In this document: in pieces, positions 6,990-16,209 of the stretch
Position numbering within the stretch: the stretch's first letter is position 1
Layout of the letters: each line of letters starts with the position of its first letter
NCBI GenBank assembly: GCA_046485135.1
Contig: JAWOHN010000044.1
Location: 1-64,000, forward strand
Length of the DNA: 64,000 bases
Source of the DNA: CAZAQS01 sp046485135
GTDB taxonomy: Bacteria; Chloroflexota; Anaerolineae; Anaerolineales; UBA4823
Direction: 5' to 3'
The notes under the pieces: generated by a model
Databases searched by the model: none
What the model was told of the DNA's origin: nothing
The model's input: only the letters and a program-made list of their open reading frames with translations
Program-made: the position numbers and the translations under genes

Positions 6990-9833
6990 ATGGCTGCACC
7001 AGGTAAACGAACCTCCCCTATCCGAAATTCCTTCCACCAGACGCGCACGAATATATCTGGTTTGCCGGAATCTGCATCTGGACAAACACGCCTGACCAAC
7101 CGCTCGATCCGCAGCCAACTGATTGCTACCTTCATCTTGCTGGTGCTGGTGACCGTGGTGATTACCAGCAGCGTAGCGGGAGTGCTGGTTACGGAAAGTG
7201 GGCAGCAGCAGGTTACCAAGCAATTAGAAGCCGTATCTGCCCTGAAAGATGCCAGAATCAAGGCCTGGATCCAGGATATTCAACACAACCTGCAACTATT
7301 GGTGGTTATTCAAGAGCAGCCAGATCAAGTATGGATGATTGAAGAGTTGGCATCTGGTGAGGATCTAGATCTTGATGAGAGTGATCAAAGCATTCCCCAG
7401 ACTTTGAGAGCGCGCTTCCTGGAAAGTATGCAAGCAACGCAGGTTTTTGAAGAAATTTTCTTGATGGACTTGCGTGGCAAGATCCTGGTTTCCACAAATG
7501 GTAACCAAGATGGTAAAGATAAGCACAGCCGGGATTACTTCAACACCGGATTACAAACCCCCTTCATCTCACCAGTATATCGCTCAGCCGACCTGGGCCG
7601 CGTCACCATGGTAGCAAGCAGTCCGTTACAGACCCCAAATGGAGAAACGCTGGCAGTCGTAGCTGGACGGGTAAATATGGTTGTTTTGAATGAGATCATG
7701 CGGGAGCAAGCAGGTCTGGGGGAGACCGGCGAGGTCTACTTGATCGCCGAGAACCATATCATCTTATCACCATCCCGATTTGAAGGCTCCAGCCCCAGGG
7801 AGACCTACTTTTATTCTACGACAGTCAATGAGGTGCTGACTCAAAAATCAACCGGCTCTGGTCTATACAACGGCTACCGGGGTGTTCCTGTCATCGGTGT
7901 TTACCGGTGGACGCCGGAATTACAAATGGCGCTCCTAACTGAGCAATACCAGAGTGAGGCGCTGACTACCACCAGGGCAACTTTATTCGCCAACACGATC
8001 ACCGCCGTGATCGCGATGCTGGTCGCCCTGCTGATAGGATTACTGGCAACCCGTCGGATCACACATCCTTTGAGAAACCTGGCGGAAACTGCTGAGCAAA
8101 TTGCAGCAGGCAATCTAAGCCTGACCGCAAAGGTTGAGCGAGAGGATGAGATCGGTGCACTGGCTCATGCCTTCAATAGCATGACCTTCCAGTTGAGAAA
8201 CTTGATCACCGACCTGGAAAATCGCGTGATGGATCGGACTCGTGAACTAGAAAATCGATCCTCCCAACTGAGAAAAGCCGCGCAAGTTGCCCACGAAACA
8301 AGCCGCTCAAGTGACTTAAATGAACTCCTGACTACAGCAGCTTTGTTGATCCGAGAGCGGTTTAATTATTATCACGTGGGAATATATTTGCTCGATGAGC
8401 GAAGTGAATTCGCGATCTTGAAGTCGGCTGCAGGCGGAGCCGGATCGCAATTGCTGGAACAGGGATACCGGCAAAAAGTTGGTGAATTCGGCCTGATCGG
8501 CTCTGCAGTTGTGGATGGGAAAACGCACGTAGCGAACAAATTGGATTTAGAAACAAGCCTCTTCGATCGAGATCTGATGCCAGACTCCCAGTCCGAAGCT
8601 ACCATTCCATTAAGGGTAGGCGACCGGGTCGCCGGAGTTGTGGACCTGCATAGCACCAGAGACGGCGATTTTGAAAGTGATACGATTGAAGTCCTGCAAA
8701 CCATGGCTGACCAGCTGGCTGTGTCGATTGAGAATATGCGCCTGCTTGACGAAATGCAGGAAACGGTTCGAAAGCTTGAATCTGCCTACGGGCAATACAC
8801 CACAGGTACCTGGCAAAGTTTTGTCCAGCGCACCCGCCGTCTGCGCGGTCTGCGCTACCGCGGCTTGCAGGCTGAGGCGCCCAGCGGAATGACAAAAGAG
8901 GCCTTAGAAGCTCTACAATTGCAGAAGACCATATTGGGTGAGAAGTTTATTGAAGCCGAGAGCGAGACGATGCGTAACACCCTGGCGATCCCCATGAAAT
9001 TGCGGGGGCAGACCCTGGGAGTTGTGAATGTAGAGTTCGAAGGGTACCGGCCATCAGCGGATACTGTAGCATTTTACGAAGAGGTGACCGAACGGCTGGC
9101 CTTAGCTCTCGATAATGTGCGCTTGATTGAGGAAACGAACCTGCGTTCTGAGCAGCTTAAACTGCTGCAAGAAATTACCGCCGCGGCGGCTTCCCATGTC
9201 AATCTGGAAAACCTATTTGATGATGTCACTGCTCGCATACGGGAAGGTTTTGAAGCAGACCATTGTGGAGTGATCCTGTTTGATCCGGGCAAGCACACCG
9301 GCACACTGGTTTCGAGCAACTCTGCTACGCCAATTTCGCCTGCTCAGCATCTGCTGGGGACTAAAATACCCCTGCAAGAAGAACAAATTCTAAGGGATAT
9401 TGCCAAAAGCCAAAAATCTAACATATTGACCGCAAAGGAGGTCGCAGCCGGTAAAGGTCCATTCAGTGCATTATTAAATACTCTGGGAGTAAGTAACCAT
9501 GTCTTTATCCCGCTCATGTCCAGAGGCGAGCTGCTTGGGGTGATTATGATGAATATCAGCGATCCCGAGCGCCATTTTGGAGAAGATGACCTGCTGCTAA
9601 TGGACCAAATCAGCCTACAGATCACAACGGCCATCGAAGTAGCACGGGTATTTGAGAGGATCGAACGCCGGGCACAACGAGAGCGTCAGATCTCTGAAAT
9701 TACATCCAAGGTCCGTTCATCCACCAATGTCGACATCATTCTGCAGACAGCGGTTCAGGAGCTGGCTGAAGCTTTGGATGTACCAAAGGGCACGATAAAT
9801 TTGCGTCGTACCATGGATTCTGCTCATGAGTAA
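6990..9833 (+). CDS. Cache-HAMP-triple-GAF membrane receptor without output domain
   Basis: A 947-residue receptor. About 45 basic N-terminal residues precede membrane helix 1 (46-68). The extracytoplasmic Cache region (about 70-325) has the 'SRDYFNTGLQTPFISPVYRSADLG' type of motif. Helix 2 (327-352), HAMP (353-405), coiled coil, GAF 1 (about 431-590), a degenerate GAF (600-715), GAF 3 (722-885) and the shared truncated-GAF tail (890-940) follow. No transmitter or effector domain is present. It starts 20 bp after the previous gene and overlaps the next by 8 bp. No clear ribosome-binding site precedes the ATG at 6990, so a somewhat later start cannot be excluded, but every candidate keeps the first membrane helix. 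Confidence 0.82.
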   Translation: MAAPGKRTSPIRNSFHQTRTNISGLPESASGQTRLTNRSIRSQLIATFILLVLVTVVITSSVAGVLVTESGQQQVTKQLEAVSALKDARIKAWIQDIQHNLQLLVVIQEQPDQVWMIEELASGEDLDLDESDQSIPQTLRARFLESMQATQVFEEIFLMDLRGKILVSTNGNQDGKDKHSRDYFNTGLQTPFISPVYRSADLGRVTMVASSPLQTPNGETLAVVAGRVNMVVLNEIMREQAGLGETGEVYLIAENHIILSPSRFEGSSPRETYFYSTTVNEVLTQKSTGSGLYNGYRGVPVIGVYRWTPELQMALLTEQYQSEALTTTRATLFANTITAVIAMLVALLIGLLATRRITHPLRNLAETAEQIAAGNLSLTAKVEREDEIGALAHAFNSMTFQLRNLITDLENRVMDRTRELENRSSQLRKAAQVAHETSRSSDLNELLTTAALLIRERFNYYHVGIYLLDERSEFAILKSAAGGAGSQLLEQGYRQKVGEFGLIGSAVVDGKTHVANKLDLETSLFDRDLMPDSQSEATIPLRVGDRVAGVVDLHSTRDGDFESDTIEVLQTMADQLAVSIENMRLLDEMQETVRKLESAYGQYTTGTWQSFVQRTRRLRGLRYRGLQAEAPSGMTKEALEALQLQKTILGEKFIEAESETMRNTLAIPMKLRGQTLGVVNVEFEGYRPSADTVAFYEEVTERLALALDNVRLIEETNLRSEQLKLLQEITAAAASHVNLENLFDDVTARIREGFEADHCGVILFDPGKHTGTLVSSNSATPISPAQHLLGTKIPLQEEQILRDIAKSQKSNILTAKEVAAGKGPFSALLNTLGVSNHVFIPLMSRGELLGVIMMNISDPERHFGEDDLLLMDQISLQITTAIEVARVFERIERRAQRERQISEITSKVRSSTNVDIILQTAVQELAEALDVPKGTINLRRTMDSAHE

Positions 9834-11442
9834 GCTTTCTTCCACTCCACAAAAGCTCCAAACGGGAGGGCCTTCAGCCTCCCGCTTGGGTGGATCGCGT
9901 AAAAATGGAAAAATACCAACGATCTATACTTTGAGTTTCCAGCTGGTCGTAATTTACTTGCTCTTGATGCTTTTACCATTGGTGGCGCTGACCGTTGGTA
10001 TGTATTTTCTTACTCAAAATATCTGGATTCCCAGCCTGGTCGGCTTGATCTTCATAGGATTAATACCGCTTGGTCTCGCCAAAGCGATCCGTTCTAAAGC
10101 CAGCCTTCCAGTTAATCGATTGAGCAGGGTAGCCAAAAAAGTGGCCGCTGGGAGCCTGTGGGAAAAAGCCCCTGAAGGTCGAGATGAGATTGGGCAACTT
10201 GGGCTAATGTTCAATACAATGATCAACGAATTGCGCCTTACTTTGGATAATCTCGAACGGCGTAATGCAGCGTTAGCATCAGATTTTGCCCACGCATCTG
10301 AGCAAACAGCGTATCAAGTGACCCAGCTCCATACTGTCGCAGAAGTAGCGCGGGCTATTGCTTCTGTTCAGGACCCCGACCTCCTGCTCCAACAGGTCAC
10401 TGAATTAATTAGCGAGCGATTTAAGTTCTATCACGTGGCGATATTCCTGCTGGACCGCAAAGCAGAATATGCGATCCTCCAGGCAGCTAACAGCGAAGGT
10501 GGGCAGCGAATGCTGGCTCAGGGATATCGCTTGAAAGTGGACCAGGATAGCCTGGTCGGATCTGTTGCGGCGAAAGGTGAACCCCGCCTGACCCGACCTG
10601 AAGAGGTAGAGACGAACCAAATTGAAAACCCAGATCTTCCATACACCCGCTCTGAACTGGCCATCCCTCTCAAAGCCGCCGACAAGGTCATTGGCGTCCT
10701 GGACGCTCAAAGCATGGAGCCATCCGCCTTCACGCCAGAGGATATCCCACTGTTAAACACGATTGCAGATCAAATCGCGGTTGCAATCGAAAATGTGCGC
10801 CTGTACACTGAGACCCGCAAAGCACTGGCTGAACTGGAAGCCACTCACCGGCACTACTTGAGAGAACAGTGGGCAGGATTGGTAGAGGAACGCCAGGCAA
10901 AGGGCTACCAGTATCAATACGGAAGACTCGGTGAAATCTCAGACAGTGAACTATTCGCAGAAAATCTGGCTGGGGAAAGCCAAAGCGATCAGATTGTTCT
11001 GATAGAAAACTCCAACCTGCCTGAAGGACCGCTGATAGGAGTGGAGATTGTTGCGCCGATCACCGTGCGTGGTCAGTGGATTGGCTCACTTAAGTTGGGC
11101 GACAAACAACAAACCCGCCAATGGAGCGAGGAAGATATTCACCTGATCCGGGCGGTAGCGGACCAGGTTGGCCTTGCACTGGAAAACTCACGTTTGTTGG
11201 AAGAAACGCACCGGCGCGCTGAGCGGGAGCACCTGGTATCGGAGATCACAACCAAGTTGAGAGCAAGCAACGATCCGCAAGTCATCCTTCAGACCGCTAT
11301 GAACGAGCTTCGCCAGGCGCTCAAAACGAAACGGACCCAATTTGTTGCCCCAAAAGATATTGCTCTATCTCAGACGCACGAAAGCAAACCAACCTCTGGT
11401 CTTGAGGAATATGCTGAAGTAAACAAAAACGAGGTGATCTAA
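9826..11442 (+). CDS. Membrane HAMP-GAF sensor without output domain
   Basis: A 538-residue protein. Two closely spaced hydrophobic helices (about 35-88) are joined by a very short external loop, so there is no extracytoplasmic sensor. They are followed by HAMP (about 88-140), GAF (about 155-310), a degenerate GAF (about 330-465) and the shared truncated-GAF ending (about 470-512). It is the fifth and last member of the tandem GAF sensor family in this run. Its GAF resembles those at 2849, 4516 and 6990. It overlaps the previous gene by 8 bp and is separated from the parA-like gene by 1 bp, so translation is probably coupled. Confidence 0.82.
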   Translation: MSKLSSTPQKLQTGGPSASRLGGSRKNGKIPTIYTLSFQLVVIYLLLMLLPLVALTVGMYFLTQNIWIPSLVGLIFIGLIPLGLAKAIRSKASLPVNRLSRVAKKVAAGSLWEKAPEGRDEIGQLGLMFNTMINELRLTLDNLERRNAALASDFAHASEQTAYQVTQLHTVAEVARAIASVQDPDLLLQQVTELISERFKFYHVAIFLLDRKAEYAILQAANSEGGQRMLAQGYRLKVDQDSLVGSVAAKGEPRLTRPEEVETNQIENPDLPYTRSELAIPLKAADKVIGVLDAQSMEPSAFTPEDIPLLNTIADQIAVAIENVRLYTETRKALAELEATHRHYLREQWAGLVEERQAKGYQYQYGRLGEISDSELFAENLAGESQSDQIVLIENSNLPEGPLIGVEIVAPITVRGQWIGSLKLGDKQQTRQWSEEDIHLIRAVADQVGLALENSRLLEETHRRAEREHLVSEITTKLRASNDPQVILQTAMNELRQALKTKRTQFVAPKDIALSQTHESKPTSGLEEYAEVNKNEVI

Positions 11443-11443
11443 G

Positions 11444-12229
11444 GTGGGAATGAGGCATATTGTTGCGATAACGAATGAAAAAGGAGGCGTTGCTAAAACC
11501 ACCACCACCCTTTCTTTAGGTGGCGCATTGGTCGAAGCAGGTAAAGAGGTACTGTTGATCGATCTGGATGCACAAGCAAACCTGACCATTGGCCTGGGAG
11601 TCAACCCAAACAAAACCCGCCGTTCGATTGCAGACGCATTACTTAACTCAGCATCCCTGTTGAGCATCAGCCGTGAAACGCCAATCCCGGGCCTGGACCT
11701 GGTTCCATCGAACGCGGACATGCTTTTGGCCGAGCGCTTCTTGACCATCCGGACGGACTATGAAAAAATCCTATCAAATTCCCTGTCTGCCTTAACCACG
11801 TATGACTATGTTCTCCTGGACTGTCCACCATCTCTCGGAGCAGTTTCCTTGAATGCCATGGTTGCCGCCCATTTGATCATCATTCCGACCCAACCGGAAT
11901 ATTATTCAGTCAATGGCCTGCGAGGGGTATTGAACAGCATCCGGCGTATACGCAACCAAAACAACCCCAATCTCAATTACCGGGTGCTTATCACCATGAT
12001 GGACCGGAGGAATCGTATTCACAACACGCTGAACAACCAAATCAGGACCACCTTTGGAGAGGGTGTATTTGAGAATTGCATTGAAACGGATACAAAACTA
12101 AGAGAGAGTACAGTGGTCGGTCTGCCGATCACCCACTATTACCCACGCAGTCGCAGCGCCCACCAATATCGCGCCCTGGCCCAGGAGTTGATCGAGTATG
12201 TCGACAGCAAAGCTGCGCAGCCGGCTTGA
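11444..12229 (+). CDS. ParA/Soj-family ATPase
   Basis: A 261-residue ATPase with the deviant Walker A KGGVAKTT at residues 13-20 (signature lysine 13), a Walker A' region with LLIDLDAQANLT, and Walker B LLDCPPSLG. It is a typical ParA/Soj length and has no N-terminal HTH. The GTG start at 11444 is supported by GAGGTGAT at 11431-11438; an ATG at 11450 is the alternative. No parB or parS-like partner is nearby. It sits between GAF receptors and the hybrid kinase and overlaps the kinase gene by 32 bp. In other bacteria, ParA relatives outside partition loci position chemoreceptor arrays, pili or other complexes; I infer a positioning role for the neighbouring sensors rather than chromosome segregation. 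Confidence 0.88.
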   Translation: MGMRHIVAITNEKGGVAKTTTTLSLGGALVEAGKEVLLIDLDAQANLTIGLGVNPNKTRRSIADALLNSASLLSISRETPIPGLDLVPSNADMLLAERFLTIRTDYEKILSNSLSALTTYDYVLLDCPPSLGAVSLNAMVAAHLIIIPTQPEYYSVNGLRGVLNSIRRIRNQNNPNLNYRVLITMMDRRNRIHNTLNNQIRTTFGEGVFENCIETDTKLRESTVVGLPITHYYPRSRSAHQYRALAQELIEYVDSKAAQPA

Positions 12230-15200
12230 GTCATTATTTGCGGATCTCGAAAAGGAAGGCGCCTCAACACCTGATCGCCATTCACTGTCCGCGCGCGGTT
12301 GGATCTGGGAGTGCGACGAAGAGGGTAACTACACAACTTGCGGCCCTGAAGTAGAAGAAATCCTTGGGTATCCGGCCGGTGATTTCCTGGGGAAACCCCT
12401 GATAAGCTTTCATTTGCACCCTCTTTCGGCCAGCCAACTAACCAATGCGCTGGATGCAGGCCAGTTCCCCATCGATATCGTTCTCCAATACCAGTTTAAG
12501 ATGGACGGTCAGACCGGCTTGATCCCAGTTACCCTGCACATATTCGCCCCCTTGGATTCGATTGGGGTAAGCGGGCTGAGAGGTTTTACTCAGGTGTTAG
12601 AGAGCGGTGTAGAAGGAAACAACACAAAGCTTTCATCAGCACCACCCTCAAAGCAGGCACCGGAGCGTTTGCCTAGCACGCCTGCCCTGCCTACATTGGA
12701 AAAAGCAACAGCTCTGACTGTACCGGTAGAGTTGCAAGAGCAGGCCAAAGGCTTGCTTGAAATTGTGGACGATGATCCAAATCGTATTTGGACTGAAGAT
12801 GAACGCCGCCTGGTGGAGCAGGTTGCCGATCAATTATCCTTGGCGCTGGAGAACGCCCGCCTATTCCAGGCCGAACGCCAGCGAGCCAGCGAACTGGATC
12901 GATTGGTAGAATTGAGCCGCCTGATCAGTCAAAACCTGGAGCTGGAGGAGGTATACGCGACCGCTCACCGGATCATCGGGCAACTCATGCCCGCTGAGGC
13001 TTTTTTCATCAACCTGATTGACCAACCATCCAAGGAATTTATTTCATCTTACGGTATTGACCGGGCGATCCGCTTACCCGTGGAGCGCTTCCCGAATGAC
13101 TCCGGATTTTCCGGAAGTGTACTAAAGACCGGTCACCCACTTTTTATTCAGGACCTAAACAGTGAAACCGCGCCCTTTACACGCAAACCGGCTCCCGGTT
13201 CATCACAATGGGTTAGATCGCTTATTGCCGTACCTCTGCGTTTCAGCGGTGAGATCATCGGAACTCTTTCTACACAAAGCTATCAAGCCAACGCTTTCAA
13301 AGAGCATGACCTCAAGCTGCTCGAGACGTTTGCCGACCATATCGCCATAGCCATTCAGAACGCCCGATTATTTGAACAGACCCAAAGGACGCTGGCAGAG
13401 ACAGAGATTTTGTACCAGGCCAGCGCTGAGCTAAATGCCGTCCAAAACTTCTCCGAAATCCTGGCGATCTTATGTAAATCAACGATCTTGGGACATCACT
13501 CGGTTATGCATGTGGCTATCAACACCTATGCTACCCCATGGAGCGGTGCTGCCATACCGATTTCATTTGAAACGGTGGCAAATTGGTCAGTTAACGATGA
13601 GTTTCAAACTCCCGCCACAGAAGACCCCAATCCTCGCTGGGAGCGAGTGAGCAACGTGCTCAGACCAGACGATATCACTGCGATCTACCAAGATCAAGAC
13701 TCCAGCTTGCTTAAGGATGCCATCCAGATATTCGGTCTAACCGGGATGGGGATAAAGTGTATCTTGTTGGCTCCTTTGAATGTAGGTGGAAGTTGGTTTG
13801 GCTTCTTATATGCTTGCTTTTCACAAGCGGTGGAGTTCAGCGAAGGAGATTACCGGCGCCTGATGGCTTTGGCCAACCAGGCGGCTATTGCCATTCAAAA
13901 CCTGCGCTTGCTAGAGGAGACCAAACGCCGCGCCAGCCAGTTGGAGACTGCGGCCGAAATCGCCCGCTATACATCGGCAACCCTGGCGTTGGACAACCTG
14001 CTCAAACGTGCGGTAACAATGATCTGCGACCGGTATGGATATTACCATGCCTCGATCTTCCTGGTAGATACGGACGAGAAATTTGCTGTTTTGCTGGCTT
14101 CTACCGGTGAGGCTGGTGAGCATATGCTGAAGGAGAAATTCCAGCTACCGGTTGGGTCCCGATCGATTATTGGATATGTCACCGAATCCGGGGAAATGCT
14201 GGTGATCAATGATGTCAGCAAAGACCCAATTCACCACCCGAACCCACTTCTACCAGAGACGCGCTCCGAGCTTGGAATCCCGTTAAAGATCGGTCCGCGC
14301 GTCATCGGTGCTCTTAACGTTCAATCAAACAGACTTAACGGGTTCATGCCCGAAGACACCTCCGTGCTACAAACCCTGGCCGATCAAATTACAGTGGCAG
14401 TTGACAATGCTCGTTCTTATGAGATTGCCCAACAGGCAATTGAGGAATCACGCCAGAGAGTACAGGAGCTGAGTGTCCTGTTCAATACCAGCCAGTCTCT
14501 TGCCAGCGCGACCATGGAGTCTCAAGAAATTGCCAATATTATCGCCCGCCGTTTCTTAGAAGTCTTCAAACTACCTAAATGCACCATTTCGATGATTGAG
14601 CCGGAAAACGGAGAGCTGTGGACCATTTTTAGCCTGGCACGTGGGAAAAATGGCGCATACCAGGAAATGTACGCCACAGGAGAAGCAGGCAAGGTATCAC
14701 CCTTGAATGGATATGCAGAGGTACAACAGGTGATCGATGGGTTGACGCCATTGATTGTAAGGGTTGACGATACTGACACCAACCCTGCCACCCAGGCCTA
14801 TATGCAGCAAATCAGCGCCAGTCTGCTCGTGCTGCTACCTTTGGCTGTGAAAGGACAGGCCATTGGCACCATCACTTTGGAAGCCTGGGATGAGCAAGCC
14901 AGTTTCAACCTGACACAGACCACCCTGGCTGTTACCCTGGCTAACGCAGCCGCGGCTGCGTTAGAAAACGCGCGCCTCTACGAAGTGCAGCTCAGCACGT
15001 CGGAAAAACTGCGCGAAGTTGATAAGCTAAAATCGCAATTCCTGGCAAATATGTCCCATGAATTACGCACGCCGCTGAACTCGATCATCGGCTTCTCCAG
15101 GGTGATTCTAAAAGGTATCGACGGACCCATTAGTGAATTGCAACAGCAGGATTTGAATGCTATTTATTCTGCCGGACAACATTTACTCAACCTGATCAAT

Positions 15201-16124
15201 GACATTCTGGATATTTCCAAGATCGAAGCCGGCAAAATGGAGTTGGCCTTTATTGATGATGTTAACCTGGCAGATTTGATCAACAGCGTTCTTTCGACCG
15301 CGGTGGGATTGGTCAAAGATAAACCCATTCGTCTGGAACAAATTATCCCACCTGATTTACCTAACGTGCGCGCTGATCCCACCCGCCTGCGCCAGGTTAT
15401 CCTAAATCTGCTGTCAAACGCTGCCAAATTTACTGAACGGGGCAGCATCACCATTGAAACTGGCATCCAATCAGCGCAACCCGGGCAGAGCGAGATCATC
15501 ATCAAGGTTACCGACACCGGCATTGGCATCTCGCTGGAACACCAGAGGAATCTATTCCAACCCTTCACTCAGGTGGACGGCTCTGCCACCCGAAAAACTG
15601 GCGGCAGCGGTTTGGGTTTATCGATCTCTCGCCTGTTGGTGGAAATCCACGGTGGGAAAATTGGTGTTGAGAGCACCGAAGGAAAAGGCAGCTGTTTTTA
15701 CTTTACCCTGCCATTAGGGCCCCGGATGGAGGCCCCCCAATTGGATCCTGGCAGCCGGACGATCCTGGCAGTGGAGGGAGAATGGCAGGTACTGTACTTG
15801 TATGACCGCTATTTGAGCGAGCACGACTACACTATCGTGCCCGTCTCTGTGCCAGCAGAAGCTGTGCAGCGGGCCCGAGATGTACAGCCTCAAGCCATTT
15901 TGCTGGATGTCTTACTTCCAGGCGCCAGTGGTTGGAAAATTCTTGAAGATCTCAAGAATGACCCCAGCACTCGTCACATTCCCATCATTGTCTGTAGTTT
16001 ACTCGACGAGCGAGAAAAGGCCTTAAGCCTAGGAGCCACCGATTATCTGCTCAAACCGATCCTGGAAGAAGATCTCATCAGTAGTTTGCAACGCCTGGAA
16101 CGTAGTCCTGAACGGCAAGCATAG
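12198..16124 (+). CDS. Soluble hybrid histidine kinase: PAS, multiple GAFs, HisKA, HATPase, receiver
   Basis: A 1308-residue cytoplasmic kinase with no membrane segment. Order: PAS (about 30-140), partial GAF (165-220), GAF (230-395), GAF (400-570), GAF (580-745, the paralogue shared with the sensor genes), GAF (755-925), HisKA with phospho-acceptor His954 (MSHELRTPLN), HATPase with N, G1 and G2 boxes (NLLSNAAKFT, DTGIGI, GGSGLGLS), and a C-terminal receiver with Asp1237 (LLDVLLPG). The receiver lacks the usual acidic pair near its start (the region reads AVEGEW), so phosphorylation there may be impaired or altered. It is the only kinase in the 563-18895 run and the natural partner of the two lone receivers and of the receiver on the next gene. 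It overlaps parA by 32 bp. Confidence 0.88.
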   Translation: MSTAKLRSRLESLFADLEKEGASTPDRHSLSARGWIWECDEEGNYTTCGPEVEEILGYPAGDFLGKPLISFHLHPLSASQLTNALDAGQFPIDIVLQYQFKMDGQTGLIPVTLHIFAPLDSIGVSGLRGFTQVLESGVEGNNTKLSSAPPSKQAPERLPSTPALPTLEKATALTVPVELQEQAKGLLEIVDDDPNRIWTEDERRLVEQVADQLSLALENARLFQAERQRASELDRLVELSRLISQNLELEEVYATAHRIIGQLMPAEAFFINLIDQPSKEFISSYGIDRAIRLPVERFPNDSGFSGSVLKTGHPLFIQDLNSETAPFTRKPAPGSSQWVRSLIAVPLRFSGEIIGTLSTQSYQANAFKEHDLKLLETFADHIAIAIQNARLFEQTQRTLAETEILYQASAELNAVQNFSEILAILCKSTILGHHSVMHVAINTYATPWSGAAIPISFETVANWSVNDEFQTPATEDPNPRWERVSNVLRPDDITAIYQDQDSSLLKDAIQIFGLTGMGIKCILLAPLNVGGSWFGFLYACFSQAVEFSEGDYRRLMALANQAAIAIQNLRLLEETKRRASQLETAAEIARYTSATLALDNLLKRAVTMICDRYGYYHASIFLVDTDEKFAVLLASTGEAGEHMLKEKFQLPVGSRSIIGYVTESGEMLVINDVSKDPIHHPNPLLPETRSELGIPLKIGPRVIGALNVQSNRLNGFMPEDTSVLQTLADQITVAVDNARSYEIAQQAIEESRQRVQELSVLFNTSQSLASATMESQEIANIIARRFLEVFKLPKCTISMIEPENGELWTIFSLARGKNGAYQEMYATGEAGKVSPLNGYAEVQQVIDGLTPLIVRVDDTDTNPATQAYMQQISASLLVLLPLAVKGQAIGTITLEAWDEQASFNLTQTTLAVTLANAAAAALENARLYEVQLSTSEKLREVDKLKSQFLANMSHELRTPLNSIIGFSRVILKGIDGPISELQQQDLNAIYSAGQHLLNLINDILDISKIEAGKMELAFIDDVNLADLINSVLSTAVGLVKDKPIRLEQIIPPDLPNVRADPTRLRQVILNLLSNAAKFTERGSITIETGIQSAQPGQSEIIIKVTDTGIGISLEHQRNLFQPFTQVDGSATRKTGGSGLGLSISRLLVEIHGGKIGVESTEGKGSCFYFTLPLGPRMEAPQLDPGSRTILAVEGEWQVLYLYDRYLSEHDYTIVPVSVPAEAVQRARDVQPQAILLDVLLPGASGWKILEDLKNDPSTRHIPIIVCSLLDEREKALSLGATDYLLKPILEEDLISSLQRLERSPERQA

Positions 16125-16154
16125 ACTGCCAGAATACCAGAATAACGAATAGCC

Positions 16155-16181
16155 GGATTCAGGCAATTCCGGGATGAATCC
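16155..16181 (+). promoter_or_regulatory. Inverted repeat before the PLP enzyme-receiver gene
   Basis: GGATTCA (16155-16161) and TGAATCC (16175-16181) form a perfect 7-bp inverted repeat with a 13-nt spacer, in the 85-bp gap between the hybrid kinase and the next gene. No T-run follows, so it is not a standard terminator. It could be an RNA hairpin or an operator. Confidence 0.3.
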
Positions 16182-16209
16182 AATTTATTAGGTACCTGTG
16201 GAGGTTGCA

